From the NCBI GenBank assembly GCA_963665315.1, contig OY762274.1, forward strand, positions 3,224,001-3,288,000: a stretch of DNA of 64,000 nt. The letters are read 5' to 3'. Below the pieces are notes generated by a model. That model was not told where the DNA came from. It saw nothing but the letters and a program-made list of their open reading frames with translations, and made no database searches. Shown here one piece after another: positions 34,936 through 45,681 of this stretch. Source of the DNA: UBA9145 sp963665315 (lineage in GTDB: Bacteria > Pseudomonadota > Gammaproteobacteria > Pseudomonadales > Pseudohongiellaceae). The stretch's first letter is position 1. Each line of letters begins with the position of its first letter. A program made the translations under genes and the position numbers.

Positions 34936-35535
34936 TCAGCTTCGGTACTTGTCGTGCAGGCCGCCGCCGGCCAGGATCAGCGGGCGGGCTTTTTCCAGAC
35001 GCGCCAGGCGCGTCTTTTCCTGCTTGGCGCCGCCGATGTGATCGGCATACTCCACTTGCCGTCCGGGGGTCAGGCCGATAAAGGCTTTCCGCAACTCCGC
35101 ATCGCTGCTCATGGCGTTTTTGAGTTCTTCCGGGACCTGCAATTGCCGTGAAACGGGTTTGACCTTCTTGCCCGCCTTGCGATTTTCGATCGCTTCCAGC
35201 GCGTATTCGCGCAATAGCTCGCGCGGGACTGTCTCGCCGTGGGCAAACTTCCATTGCCGCATGGCCTGGGTTTTGCCTTCCTGGGCGTTGGTCAACTTGC
35301 CGGCTGCGTCTTTCAGGAAAACGCCCTGGTGAAACCAGAGCGCGCAATGCTGCTTGAAGCCGGCGAAGCCGATAAGGTTCTTCCCGTCGCTGAGGTAGGC
35401 GGGGATTCCCCACTTGATGTCTTCGGACAGCCCGGCGGCCAGCAGCACTTCACGGAACGCTAGGAACTGCTCGCGCCATTGCTCGTGTTTCGCCAGGTAT
35501 TCATCGACCCGGCCGTCGCTCTTGCCGGCTGACAT
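34936..35535 (-). CDS. YdeI-like protein (DUF1801 plus OmpD-associated C-terminus)
   Basis: The 199-residue cytosolic protein has an N-terminal DUF1801 domain (WREQFLAFREVLLAAG, EDIKWGIPAYL, NLIGFAGFKQHCALWF) and a C-terminal YdeI/OmpD-associated region (VPEELKNAMSSDAELRKAF then LTPGRQVEYADHI). Its biochemical role is unknown; relatives are linked to stress and envelope traits. Its stop abuts the stop of the convergent decarboxylase with no gap, and its start abuts the stop of the serine hydrolase gene, so the latter two are probably co-transcribed. Confidence 0.85.
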   Translation of the reverse strand: MSAGKSDGRVDEYLAKHEQWREQFLAFREVLLAAGLSEDIKWGIPAYLSDGKNLIGFAGFKQHCALWFHQGVFLKDAAGKLTNAQEGKTQAMRQWKFAHGETVPRELLREYALEAIENRKAGKKVKPVSRQLQVPEELKNAMSSDAELRKAFIGLTPGRQVEYADHIGGAKQEKTRLARLEKARPLILAGGGLHDKYRS

Positions 35536-36792
35536 TCAGTTTCTGCGCTCGACGATGGCTTCATCGACCAGGATTCTGAAATTCTCGCGAAAGCCGCCAC
35601 CGCCGGACGGCGAGACCTGGCTCATGATCACCATGACCGTGTTTTCGTTGGGATCGATGAAGTGGCGCGTGGCGGCCGAGCCGTCCCACCAGATCACGCC
35701 GTTGCTGACGGGGAAATTGTAGGCGCTCGCATCCATGACCAGGTTGAAGCCGCCCAGGGTCCAGCCCGAACCGAGCCAGTAGCCGCTCTCGCCGATGGGC
35801 ATGGCCGCGTCGGGCACGGCATTTTGATAGATCAGCTCGGTGGTTTCGCTTTGCAGCACTCGCGCGCCGCCGAGTTCGCCCCGGTTCAATATCATTTGGC
35901 TGAAGCGCATGAAGTCGGGCACGGTGGAAAGCAGGCCGACGCCGCCTTCGATCAGCGGCGGCCGCGTAGTCCATGAAACCTGCTCGATCCGGTAGGGATT
36001 CAGGCGGCCGTCCGCGGGCCGATAGACTACCGCCAGCCGTTCGGCGTCGGCGTCTTCGGCCCAGAACATGGTGCTGTCCATGCCGAGGGGCTCGAGCAGG
36101 TGTTCCTGCAGATACTCATCGTATGGCTGACCCGACCAGACCTCCACCAGCTTGCCGAGGATGGTGGCGTGAATGCCGTAGCGGAATGCCGTGCCTGGAT
36201 CGTGAAAAAGCGGAACGCGCGCGGCGTTGCCGGTCATTTCATCGAGGCTGATCGATTTGTCGCGCACGTTCTGCTCGCGATAGAGCGCGGAACTGCGAGA
36301 CCCGAGCCCTGAGGTGTGCGTGAGCAGGTGCGCCACGGTGATGTCGCCGACCCGCTCACGAGTCTGGCTGATGTCGGTGCTGTTCGGGTCGAGCAGCACG
36401 CGCTGACCGGCGAAATCCGGCAGATACATCGAAATCGGGTCGTCGAATTCGAATTTGCCCTGTTCGTATTGCTGCAACACCGCGATGCTGGTGATCTGCC
36501 GCGTCATCGAATAGATGCGGAACAGGGTGTCCGGCCGCATGGCCTTGCCGTTTTCGAGGTCGTACTCGCCGAGCGACTCGAAATAGACCAGCTTGCCGTC
36601 GCGCGCAACGGCCGCCGTCACGCCGGGTATATCGCCGTCATCGATGTGTTGTTGCAGCCGTTCGGTAACCAGTTCCAGCTTCGCCGCGTCCATGCCGACG
36701 GAAGCCGGGTCCGCCGGTTCGAGTTCCTGCCCGGCGGCCAGGCCCGGCAGCGCGGTCAGCAGCACCAATAGCAACCGGATCAATGCGCCCAT
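35536..36792 (-). CDS. Exported serine hydrolase of the class C beta-lactamase family with SxxR motif
   Basis: This 418-residue protein has a signal peptide (to about AAG-QE) and the S12-type fold with LLTHTSGL and FFYG-like blocks. The nucleophile box reads YS95-M-T-R98 where the family has S-x-x-K, and the second box is Y205-G-I rather than Y-x-N. Lys in SxxK normally activates the serine, so Arg may reduce or change activity. Relatives act on esters or peptides in the periplasm. The ORF is complete and otherwise well conserved. It abuts the YdeI-like gene without a gap. Confidence 0.85.
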   Translation of the reverse strand: MGALIRLLLVLLTALPGLAAGQELEPADPASVGMDAAKLELVTERLQQHIDDGDIPGVTAAVARDGKLVYFESLGEYDLENGKAMRPDTLFRIYSMTRQITSIAVLQQYEQGKFEFDDPISMYLPDFAGQRVLLDPNSTDISQTRERVGDITVAHLLTHTSGLGSRSSALYREQNVRDKSISLDEMTGNAARVPLFHDPGTAFRYGIHATILGKLVEVWSGQPYDEYLQEHLLEPLGMDSTMFWAEDADAERLAVVYRPADGRLNPYRIEQVSWTTRPPLIEGGVGLLSTVPDFMRFSQMILNRGELGGARVLQSETTELIYQNAVPDAAMPIGESGYWLGSGWTLGGFNLVMDASAYNFPVSNGVIWWDGSAATRHFIDPNENTVMVIMSQVSPSGGGGFRENFRILVDEAIVERRN

Positions 36793-36880
36793 AGCTTTTT
36801 CCTGATCGTGATTTGCAGATTTTACGGCTTACACTAACAACCCACCATCGTTGTTACAAGCTGCTGTCCGCCCTCAGCAT

Positions 36881-36956
36881 GTAGGGGCGAGGCATGCCTC
36901 GCCCGCGGGTGTTGCATGGTTTCGGGGCCGTTCTCGGGCGAGGCATGCCTCGCCCC
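36881..36956. repeat. Palindromic repeat pair (copies 6 and 7)
   Basis: Copy 6 (36881-36905) is GTAG plus GGGCGAGGCATGCCTCGCCC; copy 7 (36936-36956) is the same core in opposite orientation, 30 bases on. Copy 7 lacks the final AC of CCCCTAC and runs into TTGTTTG, which may mark the left edge of the adjacent IS110-type element. Confidence 0.8.
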
Positions 36957-37132
36957 TTGTTTGTTTAAATAGTGCTGCCGACGGCCCACCGGTGGGCCGT
37001 CGGCAGGCGGTGGCGAACCCGTATCGCCCCTCGCATGAAATGCGAATCGTAGAGTGGGACCACCGCCTTTCCAATCAAACCTGAATAGATACGCGGATCA
37101 AGACCGCAAACAAGGATAGGAGACTGGAAAGC
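36957..37132 (+). other. Non-coding 5' part of IS110-type element with 32-bp perfect palindrome
   Basis: No gene is seen. At 36975-37006 there is a perfect 32-base palindrome with arm CTGCCGACGGCCCACC, followed by about 125 bases rich in small inverted segments up to the transposase ATG. GATAGGAG lies before that ATG. In IS110-group elements this side encodes the bridge RNA that selects target and donor sites, so a structured RNA here is expected; its exact limits cannot be set. Confidence 0.45.
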
Positions 37133-38137
37133 ATGAAGAAGCATAGCGCAAGATGTACACATCCAAAAGACGACCCCGGCCCTTGCACGGTCGGCATCGA
37201 CGTTTCCAAGCGTCATCTTGACGTGCGTGAACTCCCCAGCGGACGCGAGGCCCAGTTCCCGAATACCAGGGAAGGCGTTCGCGCGTTTCGCACCTGGGCC
37301 TGCCCCCGCGTCGAGCGAGTGGTATACGAGTCCACCGGTTCCTACCACGTACTGTTGGAGGATATGTTGGTCGATCGGCTGCCGTTGTCGCGGATCAACC
37401 CCCAGCGAGGCAAGCGCTTTGCCGAAGCGCTGGGTTCGGTTGCGAAGACGGACCGGGCGGACGCGCTGGCGCTGGCGAAGATGGGCCGGGCGCTGGCGGA
37501 CGACCTGAAAGGGACGCCGGCGCGTACCCGACAGGAGAAAGATCTGGACGAGTTGCGTAGCGCGCGCGAGGCGGTGACGAAGTCGCTCACCGTGCTGAAA
37601 GGCAGGCGGGAGCACACCCGGAACCGTCTGGTTCGTCGCGAGATCGAGAAGGACATTACCCGCGCCATGCAGCAGACCGAACGCTTGGACCAGGAACTGG
37701 AACGGCTGGTGACGGCCGACGCCGAGTTGACCCGAAACGTGGCGCTGCTGGAATCAATCCCGGGCATTGGCCGCCCTACCGCTATCGGGCTGCTGGTACA
37801 GGTGCCCGAACTGGGTAGACTCAGCACCCGCGAGGCGGGAAGCCTGTTGGGCTTGGCGCCCATGGCCGACGACTCCGGCAACAGGCACGGGAAACGGTCC
37901 ATCCGCGGCGGCCGCAAACGCGCACGCACGCTGCTGTACATGCCAACGCTAGCTGCAATCCGCTGGAATCCCGTCATGCGGGAGCGACACCTGCGATTCA
38001 AACAAAAGGGCAAACCCGGCAAAGTCGCGGTCACCGCGGCCATGCGAAAGATGGTGCTGATCGCGAATGCCATCGTACGGGAAGGAAAACCCTGGCAGGC
38101 AGCTCACATGCCCAAACCGGCCCATGTCGCGGGATGA
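37133..38137 (+). CDS. IS110-family transposase (DEDD recombinase)
   Basis: The 334-residue transposase appears intact. The RuvC-like N-terminal domain shows the DEDD acids D23 (GIDVSK), E66 (VYESTGSYH), D107 and D110 (KTDRADALAL). The C-terminal Tnp_20 domain has SIPGIGRPTAIGLL and LLGLAPMADDSGNRHG followed by RSIRGGRKRARTLLYM. These enzymes cut and rejoin DNA guided by a bridge RNA and leave no terminal inverted repeats, so boundaries are not visible here. A perfect palindrome precedes the gene; 137 non-coding bases follow it. Confidence 0.9.
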   Translation: MKKHSARCTHPKDDPGPCTVGIDVSKRHLDVRELPSGREAQFPNTREGVRAFRTWACPRVERVVYESTGSYHVLLEDMLVDRLPLSRINPQRGKRFAEALGSVAKTDRADALALAKMGRALADDLKGTPARTRQEKDLDELRSAREAVTKSLTVLKGRREHTRNRLVRREIEKDITRAMQQTERLDQELERLVTADAELTRNVALLESIPGIGRPTAIGLLVQVPELGRLSTREAGSLLGLAPMADDSGNRHGKRSIRGGRKRARTLLYMPTLAAIRWNPVMRERHLRFKQKGKPGKVAVTAAMRKMVLIANAIVREGKPWQAAHMPKPAHVAG

Positions 38138-38274
38138 TGCAAACGCCTGACCAATGCAACCAGCCCGCGATCACATCCCCTAATCAACTAGCTGTCGGAG
38201 CCTTTTGCTATCCGTACACCAGAACACTTGCAAACATAGATACTACAGTCTCACGTACAGTTGCGAAAATCCGT

Positions 38275-39468
38275 TCACGCCCCGGTAAACGCTTGAATAC
38301 CGGTCTGGGCGCGGCCGAGGATCAGGGCGTGGATGTCCTGGGTGCCTTCGTAGGTGTTGACGACTTCCAGATTCTGCGCGTGGCGCATCACCGGGAATTC
38401 GTCGGAAATACCGTTGCCGCCGAGCATGTCACGGGCCTCCCTGGCGGTGTCCAGCGCCTTCAGGCAGGAGTTGCGCTTGAGCAACGAGATCAGCGGCGCG
38501 GCGAGTTTGCCTTCATCGCGCAGACGGCAGGCGCGCAGGCAGCCTTGCAGGCCGATGCCGATGTCGGTCTGCATCTGCGCGAGTTTCTTCTGGATGAGCT
38601 GGTTCGCCGCCAGGGGCCGGCCGAACTGCTTGCGGTCGAGAGTGTATTGCAAGGCGGTATGCCAGCAGGTCCGCGCCGCGCCGAGCGCGCCCCAGGCAAT
38701 GCCGAGGCGGGCGGAATTGAGGCAACTGAAGGGGCCGCCGAGCCCGCGCGCGCCGGGCAGCAGGTTTTCTTCGGGAACGAATACTTCGTCCATGACGATC
38801 TCGCCGGTAATGGAGGCGCGCAGGGCGAGCTTGCCTTCGATCTTTGGTGCGCTCAGGCCGGGCATGCCCTTGTCGAGAATGAATCCGCGGATCACGCCTT
38901 CGTCGTCCTTGGCCCAGACGATGAATACGTCGGAAATGGGAGAATTGCTGATCCAGTTCTTGGCGCCGGTCAACTGGTAACCGCCGTCGACGCTGCGCGC
39001 CCGGGTAAGCATGCCGCCGGCGTCGGAGCCGTGGTCGGGTTCGGTCAGGCCGAAGCAGCCGATGAGTTCGCCGCGGGCCAGGCCGGGCAGGTATTTCTGT
39101 TTCTGCGCCTCAGTGCCGAAGGTGTTGATGGGATGCATGACGAGGCTCGATTGCACGGACATCATCGAGCGATAACCGGAATCGACGGCTTCGACTTCCT
39201 GGGCCACGAGCCCGTAGCAGACATAATTCATACCGGCGCAGCCATTTCCTTCGATCATGCAGCCGAGCAGGCCCAATTCGCCCATTTCACGGAAAATCCC
39301 GGGGTCGGTTTCCTCCTTGCGATAGGCTTCTCGCACCCGCGGCAGCAGTTTTCCCTGCGCGTATTGGCGCACGGTGTCGCGCACCATGCGCTCCTCTTCG
39401 CTCAATTGCTCTTCGATGAGGAACGGATCGTCCCACTGAAAGGGAAACGCGTCGGGATTCCTGGGCAT
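38275..39468 (-). CDS. gcdH: Acyl-CoA dehydrogenase, glutaryl-CoA dehydrogenase-like
   Basis: The 397-residue flavoenzyme has the full-length glutaryl-CoA dehydrogenase pattern. R100 in YRSMMSVQSSLVM matches the arginine that binds the distal carboxylate, FGLTEPDHGSD contacts FAD, and E374 in NTYEGTQDIHALILGR is the catalytic base. The enzyme oxidises and decarboxylates glutaryl-CoA to crotonyl-CoA in lysine and tryptophan breakdown, giving electrons to ETF. It is a single gene flanked by the IS110 element and divergent uvrD, with no linked CoA transferase. Confidence 0.9.
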   Translation of the reverse strand: MPRNPDAFPFQWDDPFLIEEQLSEEERMVRDTVRQYAQGKLLPRVREAYRKEETDPGIFREMGELGLLGCMIEGNGCAGMNYVCYGLVAQEVEAVDSGYRSMMSVQSSLVMHPINTFGTEAQKQKYLPGLARGELIGCFGLTEPDHGSDAGGMLTRARSVDGGYQLTGAKNWISNSPISDVFIVWAKDDEGVIRGFILDKGMPGLSAPKIEGKLALRASITGEIVMDEVFVPEENLLPGARGLGGPFSCLNSARLGIAWGALGAARTCWHTALQYTLDRKQFGRPLAANQLIQKKLAQMQTDIGIGLQGCLRACRLRDEGKLAAPLISLLKRNSCLKALDTAREARDMLGGNGISDEFPVMRHAQNLEVVNTYEGTQDIHALILGRAQTGIQAFTGA

Positions 39469-39552
39469 GCTGGTCTCCGGCCAATAGTCGAACTGCGGCG
39501 CGAAAGTCTACCAGATTAAGCAGTGCACGCAGAGCGCTGCTAGAATTGGCGC

Positions 39553-41778
<2,226 letters not shown>

Positions 41779-41794
41779 GCCCGCGGAAAGCGCT

Positions 41795-42907
41795 ATGCGA
41801 ACCCCTCCCGTTCTGTACCTGATCGCCCTGTTGCCGCTGCTCGGCGCCTGCGGGGAAGCTGCCGCTCCGGCCGAGACGGCCGCAGCCGCCCCTGCTCCGG
41901 AACAGCCCGTCTTCGAATGGAAGATGATCACTTCCTGGCCAAAGAACCTGCCCGCGGTCGGAACTTCGCCGGAACTATTCTCCCAACGCGTCGCGCGCAT
42001 GACCAACGGTCGATTGACGATCCGCGTTTACGGCGCGAACGAATTGGTCGGCGGCCTTGAGGTTTTCGACGCGGTTTCCCAGGGCGTGGCCGAAATGGGC
42101 CATAGCGGCGCCTACTACTGGCAAGGCAAGATCGCCGCCACGCCGTTTTTCTCCAGCATCCCCTTCGGCCTCACCGGGTCGGAGCAGGACGCCTGGCTGT
42201 CCTATGGCGGCGGCAACGAGTTGTGGCGCGAGCTGTACGAGCCCTTCGGGCTGATTCCCGTGCGCGGCGGCAATTCAGGCACCCAGATGTTCGGCTGGTT
42301 CAACCGGGAGATCAATTCGCTCGAGGACATGCAGGGCCTGAAGATGCGCATCCCCAGCCTCGGCGGCGAAGTTTTCCGCCGCGCGGGCGGAACTCCAGTG
42401 ACGATGCAGGTCAGCGACGTCTTCAACGCCTTGCAAACCGGCGTACTCGACGCCACCGAGTTCATCAGCCCCTACAACGACCTCGCCGCGGGCTATCACA
42501 CCGTGGCGGATTACTACTATTACCCCGGCTGGCACGAGCCCGGCTCCACCCTCGAAACCGTAATCAACAAGGACGCCTTCGACGCCCTGCCGCCGGACCT
42601 GCAGGAAATCCTGCTCACCGCCACCGAGGCGATGAACCAGTTGCTGCACGACGAACTGACCGCCAAAAACAACGAAGCGCTGCGCATCCTGGTCGAAGAA
42701 CACGGCGTGCAACTGCGCAAGTTGCCCGACGACGTGCTGATCGAACTGCGGCGAATTTCCGAAGAAGTAGTACAGGAACTCGCGGCCGCCGACCCCGCCA
42801 CCGGGCGCATCTACGAGTCATGGCGCGATTTCCGCGAAGGCGTCATGAACTACCGCGACATCGCCGAAGAAGCCTTCATCGAAGCCCGCCGCCTCCCGGC
42901 AAATTGA
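41795..42907 (+). CDS. TRAP transporter solute-binding lipoprotein (DctP family)
   Basis: The 370-residue DctP-type protein has a lipoprotein signal with LLGAC (Cys19) and an Ala/Pro/Glu-rich linker. The binding domain includes GVAEMGHSGAYYW, MQGLKMRIPSLGGEVF with the conserved arginine that pairs with the substrate carboxylate, and GVLDATEFISPYNDL. The MRIP and YYYPGWHEPGS blocks are found in binders of 2-oxo acids such as pyruvate or branched oxo acids, a weak hint at ligand. It stands 16 bases after uvrD but faces its presumed permease genes, which lie on the other strand. Confidence 0.88.
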   Translation: MRTPPVLYLIALLPLLGACGEAAAPAETAAAAPAPEQPVFEWKMITSWPKNLPAVGTSPELFSQRVARMTNGRLTIRVYGANELVGGLEVFDAVSQGVAEMGHSGAYYWQGKIAATPFFSSIPFGLTGSEQDAWLSYGGGNELWRELYEPFGLIPVRGGNSGTQMFGWFNREINSLEDMQGLKMRIPSLGGEVFRRAGGTPVTMQVSDVFNALQTGVLDATEFISPYNDLAAGYHTVADYYYYPGWHEPGSTLETVINKDAFDALPPDLQEILLTATEAMNQLLHDELTAKNNEALRILVEEHGVQLRKLPDDVLIELRRISEEVVQELAAADPATGRIYESWRDFREGVMNYRDIAEEAFIEARRLPAN

Positions 42908-42923
42908 CATCAAGGAATTGATT

Positions 42924-43064
42924 ATGAAACCACGTGATATCGGAAATGAAATCCTGGAAGGTATTAAAGAAATCAAGCAATCCAAGGAGGGAAAAGTTGC
43001 GCTGAAGACAACCAGGCTGACTACGCCTGCCGCGCCAAAACCACCCCCACCTACGCAGAAATAA
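42924..43064 (+). CDS. 46-residue protein resembling the N-terminus of a HigA/XRE-type antitoxin
   Basis: The short frame begins MKPRDIGNEILEGIKEIKQS, which matches the opening helix of helix-turn-helix antitoxins that normally continue for about 50 more residues. Here it ends instead in a Pro-rich tail (TPAAPKPPPPTQK). No HTH domain or partner toxin follows. AAGGA lies about ten bases before the ATG. It is either a decayed antitoxin gene or a small independent protein. It lies between the TRAP binding-protein gene and the convergent permease gene. Confidence 0.5.
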   Translation: MKPRDIGNEILEGIKEIKQSKEGKVALKTTRLTTPAAPKPPPPTQK

Positions 43065-43077
43065 GGCAGGCTCGGGG

Positions 43078-44448
43078 TCAATTCCGCAGCAGTTCCGGCA
43101 GGGCGGTGGCGAGGCCGGGCTGTAGCGCCAGCAGCAGTAATATTCCCAGTTGCATGAGTACGAAAGGTATCGCGCCGCGGTAGATTGCGCCGGTCGGCAG
43201 GCTGTCCGGGGCCACGCTGCGCAGGTAGAACAGGGAGAAGCCGAAAGGCGGGGTGAGGAAGGAGGTTTGCAGGTTTACGCAGATCATCACGCCGAGCCAG
43301 ACCGGATCGACTCCCATGCCGAGCAGCGCCGGCCCGACCATGGGCACGACCAGGAAGGTTATTTCGATGAAATCGAGAATGAAGCCGAGCAGGAAGATGA
43401 CCAGCATGACGATCAGGGTGGCGGAGAATACGCCGCCGGGCAGGCCGGTGAAGATTTCCTCGATCAGTTGCTCGCCGCCGAAGCCACGGAAGACCGACGA
43501 AAATATCGTGGCGCCCATCAGGATCAGATAGGCCATCGAAGTGAGGCGCACTGTTTCCAGCGAAACCTCGCGCAGGACGCCTATGTTCAATTTGCGCCGG
43601 CCCAGCGCGAGCAGCGCGGCGCCGACCGCGCCCACTCCCGCGGCCTCGGTCGGCGTGGCCAGGCCGAACAGGATCGAGCCGAGCACCGCCACCATCAGTA
43701 CCACGGGGGGCAACAGGCCGCTCAACAACTTGCGCGCCGAGACCTCCCGCGAGCCTCTCTTGAAGGGCGGCGCGGCATCCGGGTCGAAGCGGGCGACGAT
43801 CCCCACATACATCGCATAGGCGAGAACCAGCAACAGGCCCGGCACGACCGCGCCGGCGAACAGGTCGCCGATGGTGACAAAGTCCGGGGCGAAGGCGCCG
43901 GCATTGAGTTGTGACTGCTGGTAGGCATTACTGATGACTTCGCCGAGCAGGATCAGGCAAATCGAAGGTGGGATGATCTGGCCGAGCGTGCCCGTCGCGC
44001 AGATCGTGCCGCCGGCCAGCGAAGGGCGGTAACCGGCCTTGAGCATGGAAGGCAACGAGAGGATTCCCATGGTCACGACGGTGGCGCCGACGATGCCGGT
44101 GCTGGCCGCGAGCAACATTCCCACGAGCACCACGGAAATGCCGAGCCCGCCGGGCAGGCCGGCGAATGCGGCTTCCATATTTTCCAGCAATTCCTCGGCG
44201 ATGCGGGATTTTTCCAGCATCGTGCCCATGAAAACGAACATGGGCACCGCATACAGGTTCTGATTGACGAAGATGCCGTAGATGCGGTTCGGGATCAGAT
44301 CGAGAAAGGCGCCGTCGAATACGCCCGCGGCCATGCCCAGGTACGCGAACAGCAGGGAAACGCCCGCAAGTGTAAACGCAACGGGGTAGCCCGCCAGCAG
44401 GAACAGGCAGACGACCAGGAACAACAAAAGAGGCAACAGCTCGATCAT
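43078..44448 (-). CDS. dctM: TRAP transporter large permease (DctM family)
   Basis: The 456-residue membrane protein has about 12 hydrophobic helices and DctM motifs such as GVVGATVVTMG-like GIVGATVVTMGILSLPSML, GTLGQIIPPSICLIL and LGFILDFIEITFLVVP. It forms the transport channel with DctQ, driven by the ion gradient. I chose the ATG at 44448, which gives a normal first helix; the longer frame upstream crosses a palindromic repeat. It is convergent with the dctP gene. Confidence 0.92.
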   Translation of the reverse strand: MIELLPLLLFLVVCLFLLAGYPVAFTLAGVSLLFAYLGMAAGVFDGAFLDLIPNRIYGIFVNQNLYAVPMFVFMGTMLEKSRIAEELLENMEAAFAGLPGGLGISVVLVGMLLAASTGIVGATVVTMGILSLPSMLKAGYRPSLAGGTICATGTLGQIIPPSICLILLGEVISNAYQQSQLNAGAFAPDFVTIGDLFAGAVVPGLLLVLAYAMYVGIVARFDPDAAPPFKRGSREVSARKLLSGLLPPVVLMVAVLGSILFGLATPTEAAGVGAVGAALLALGRRKLNIGVLREVSLETVRLTSMAYLILMGATIFSSVFRGFGGEQLIEEIFTGLPGGVFSATLIVMLVIFLLGFILDFIEITFLVVPMVGPALLGMGVDPVWLGVMICVNLQTSFLTPPFGFSLFYLRSVAPDSLPTGAIYRGAIPFVLMQLGILLLLALQPGLATALPELLRN

Positions 44449-44457
44449 GAGGAATTC

Positions 44458-44536
44458 GTAGGGGCGACGCATGCGTCGCCCGCGGGTGTAGTTCGAGATC
44501 GAGGCCACCCGCGGGCAAGGCATGCCTCGCCCCTAC
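44458..44536. repeat. Palindromic repeat pair (copies 8 and 9)
   Basis: Copy 8 (44458-44482) is GTAG plus the variant core GGGCGACGCATGCGTCGCCC; copy 9 (44513-44536) is GGGCAAGGCATGCCTCGCCC plus CTAC with one mismatch. They face each other 30 bases apart between dctQ and dctM, inside the transcript. Confidence 0.85.
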
Positions 44537-44554
44537 AGGCCTCGCCGTAATGCG

Positions 44555-45061
44555 TCATTTGCGGAATTTCTCAAGCGCCCTGAGAAACTCGGCGACGCCT
44601 TGCAGCAGGAGCAGGCCGGCGAGCACCGGGATCAGCGTTTTCAGCAGAAAGACGATGGGAAGGCCGCTCGACTCGGCCGAGCCCTCGAAGCTGCTCCAGG
44701 ACAAGGCGACGTAGTCCCAGCTCGACCAGATAATGAACACGCCGGTGACGCCGAGAAAAAGCACGGCGCCGAGCATGTCGACCAGTGCCTGGGCCTTGCC
44801 GGCAAGCCGGTTGTAGAAGAAATCCACCCGCACATGGCCCTGGGCCTTCAAGGTGTAAGTCGCGCCGAAAGCGAACAGGGCCGAATTGATGTACATGACC
44901 GATTCCTGCAGCCCGATGTGTCCGATGCTGAACAGATATCGCAGCAATACGATCACGACAACGACGAGTACTTCGATTACTACCAGCCAGCAGATGATGC
45001 GCCCCATTCTTTCGCTGAAGGCGTCGATCGCGGAGATTACGGCGGCGCTTCGATCGGTCAT
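44555..45061 (-). CDS. dctQ: TRAP transporter small permease (DctQ family)
   Basis: The 168-residue protein has four predicted membrane helices and the DctQ pattern: an N-terminal helix with WLVVIEVLVVVVIVLLRYLF, then QESVMYINSALFAFGATYTL and GHVRVDFFY. The start ATG overlaps the upstream gene's TGA (ATGA), showing coupling. The gap of about 100 bases to dctM is filled by a palindromic repeat pair. Confidence 0.9.
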   Translation of the reverse strand: MTDRSAAVISAIDAFSERMGRIICWLVVIEVLVVVVIVLLRYLFSIGHIGLQESVMYINSALFAFGATYTLKAQGHVRVDFFYNRLAGKAQALVDMLGAVLFLGVTGVFIIWSSWDYVALSWSSFEGSAESSGLPIVFLLKTLIPVLAGLLLLQGVAEFLRALEKFRK

Positions 45062-45420
45062 GACGTCATCCATAAACGCAGCAATTGCCAGCTCAGCAGC
45101 AGCACGGCGCCGGTCAGCCCGAGCATCGCCGCGCCGAGCAGCCACAGCAGTCCACGCTCCATGCTACGTTTGAGCCGCCTGAACCATGACATTTCGCGCG
45201 TGGCCGGCGGCGGGACCGATTCAAACAATCTGCCGACGCTGAGCAGCACAAGCGACCAGCACAAGGCCACCACGCCCGGCATCATCCAGCGGTCATCGGC
45301 CAGCCAGGGGTTGTCGATGACGCTGGCAAGAACCAGGACGGCGGACGCCGGTGCGAGCAGGAACAAGATCCAGCGCAAACGTTGAATATTCCTGGCGATT
45401 CGTTGCAGCCGCTCGATCAT
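45058..45420 (-). CDS. Small membrane protein coupled to dctQ
   Basis: The 120-residue protein has three hydrophobic segments (LRWILFLLAPASAVLVLAS, MMPGVVALCWSLVLLSVG, LLWLLGAAMLGLTGAVLLLS) and a basic loop FRRLKRSMERG. I do not recognise a family. It overlaps dctQ by 4 bases, so it is made with the TRAP permease and may assist it. The ATG at 45420 is the one nearest the first hydrophobic segment; the longer open frame adds an unlikely leader. Confidence 0.7.
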   Translation of the reverse strand: MIERLQRIARNIQRLRWILFLLAPASAVLVLASVIDNPWLADDRWMMPGVVALCWSLVLLSVGRLFESVPPPATREMSWFRRLKRSMERGLLWLLGAAMLGLTGAVLLLSWQLLRLWMTS

Positions 45421-45507
45421 CCGTCCATCCCGGTAGCCGGTAAAGCTTAACTCAGCACTCTGCGCGCGCACAGCGCTTTGTGTGCAGGTTCAAATACATA
45501 TGAGACC

Positions 45508-45586
45508 GTAGGGGCGAGGCATGCCTCGCCCGTGGATGGCCCAGATTCCGTGCAACGCCCCCGGGCGAGGCATGCCTCGCCCCTAC
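45508..45586. repeat. Palindromic repeat pair (copies 10 and 11)
   Basis: Copy 10 (45508-45531) is GTAG plus GGGCGAGGCATGCCTCGCCC and copy 11 (45563-45586) is the same core plus CTAC, facing each other 31 bases apart. They lie in the divergent gap between the TRAP operon and yaaA. Confidence 0.85.
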
Positions 45587-45681
45587 AAGACCGTGTGCGA
45601 AACCGCACACTTTGCCGCTAGATGCGCCGGCTCGTGTATCATTGTCCGGCATTACCGACACATGAAAGAGAGCCGCTCGCC

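Noticed and set aside
38134..39519. A 461-codon open frame on the plus strand
   Set aside because: It is the antisense shadow of the glutaryl-CoA-dehydrogenase-like gene; its product has no recognisable domain. Several other long plus-strand frames opposite minus-strand genes were dropped for the same reason.
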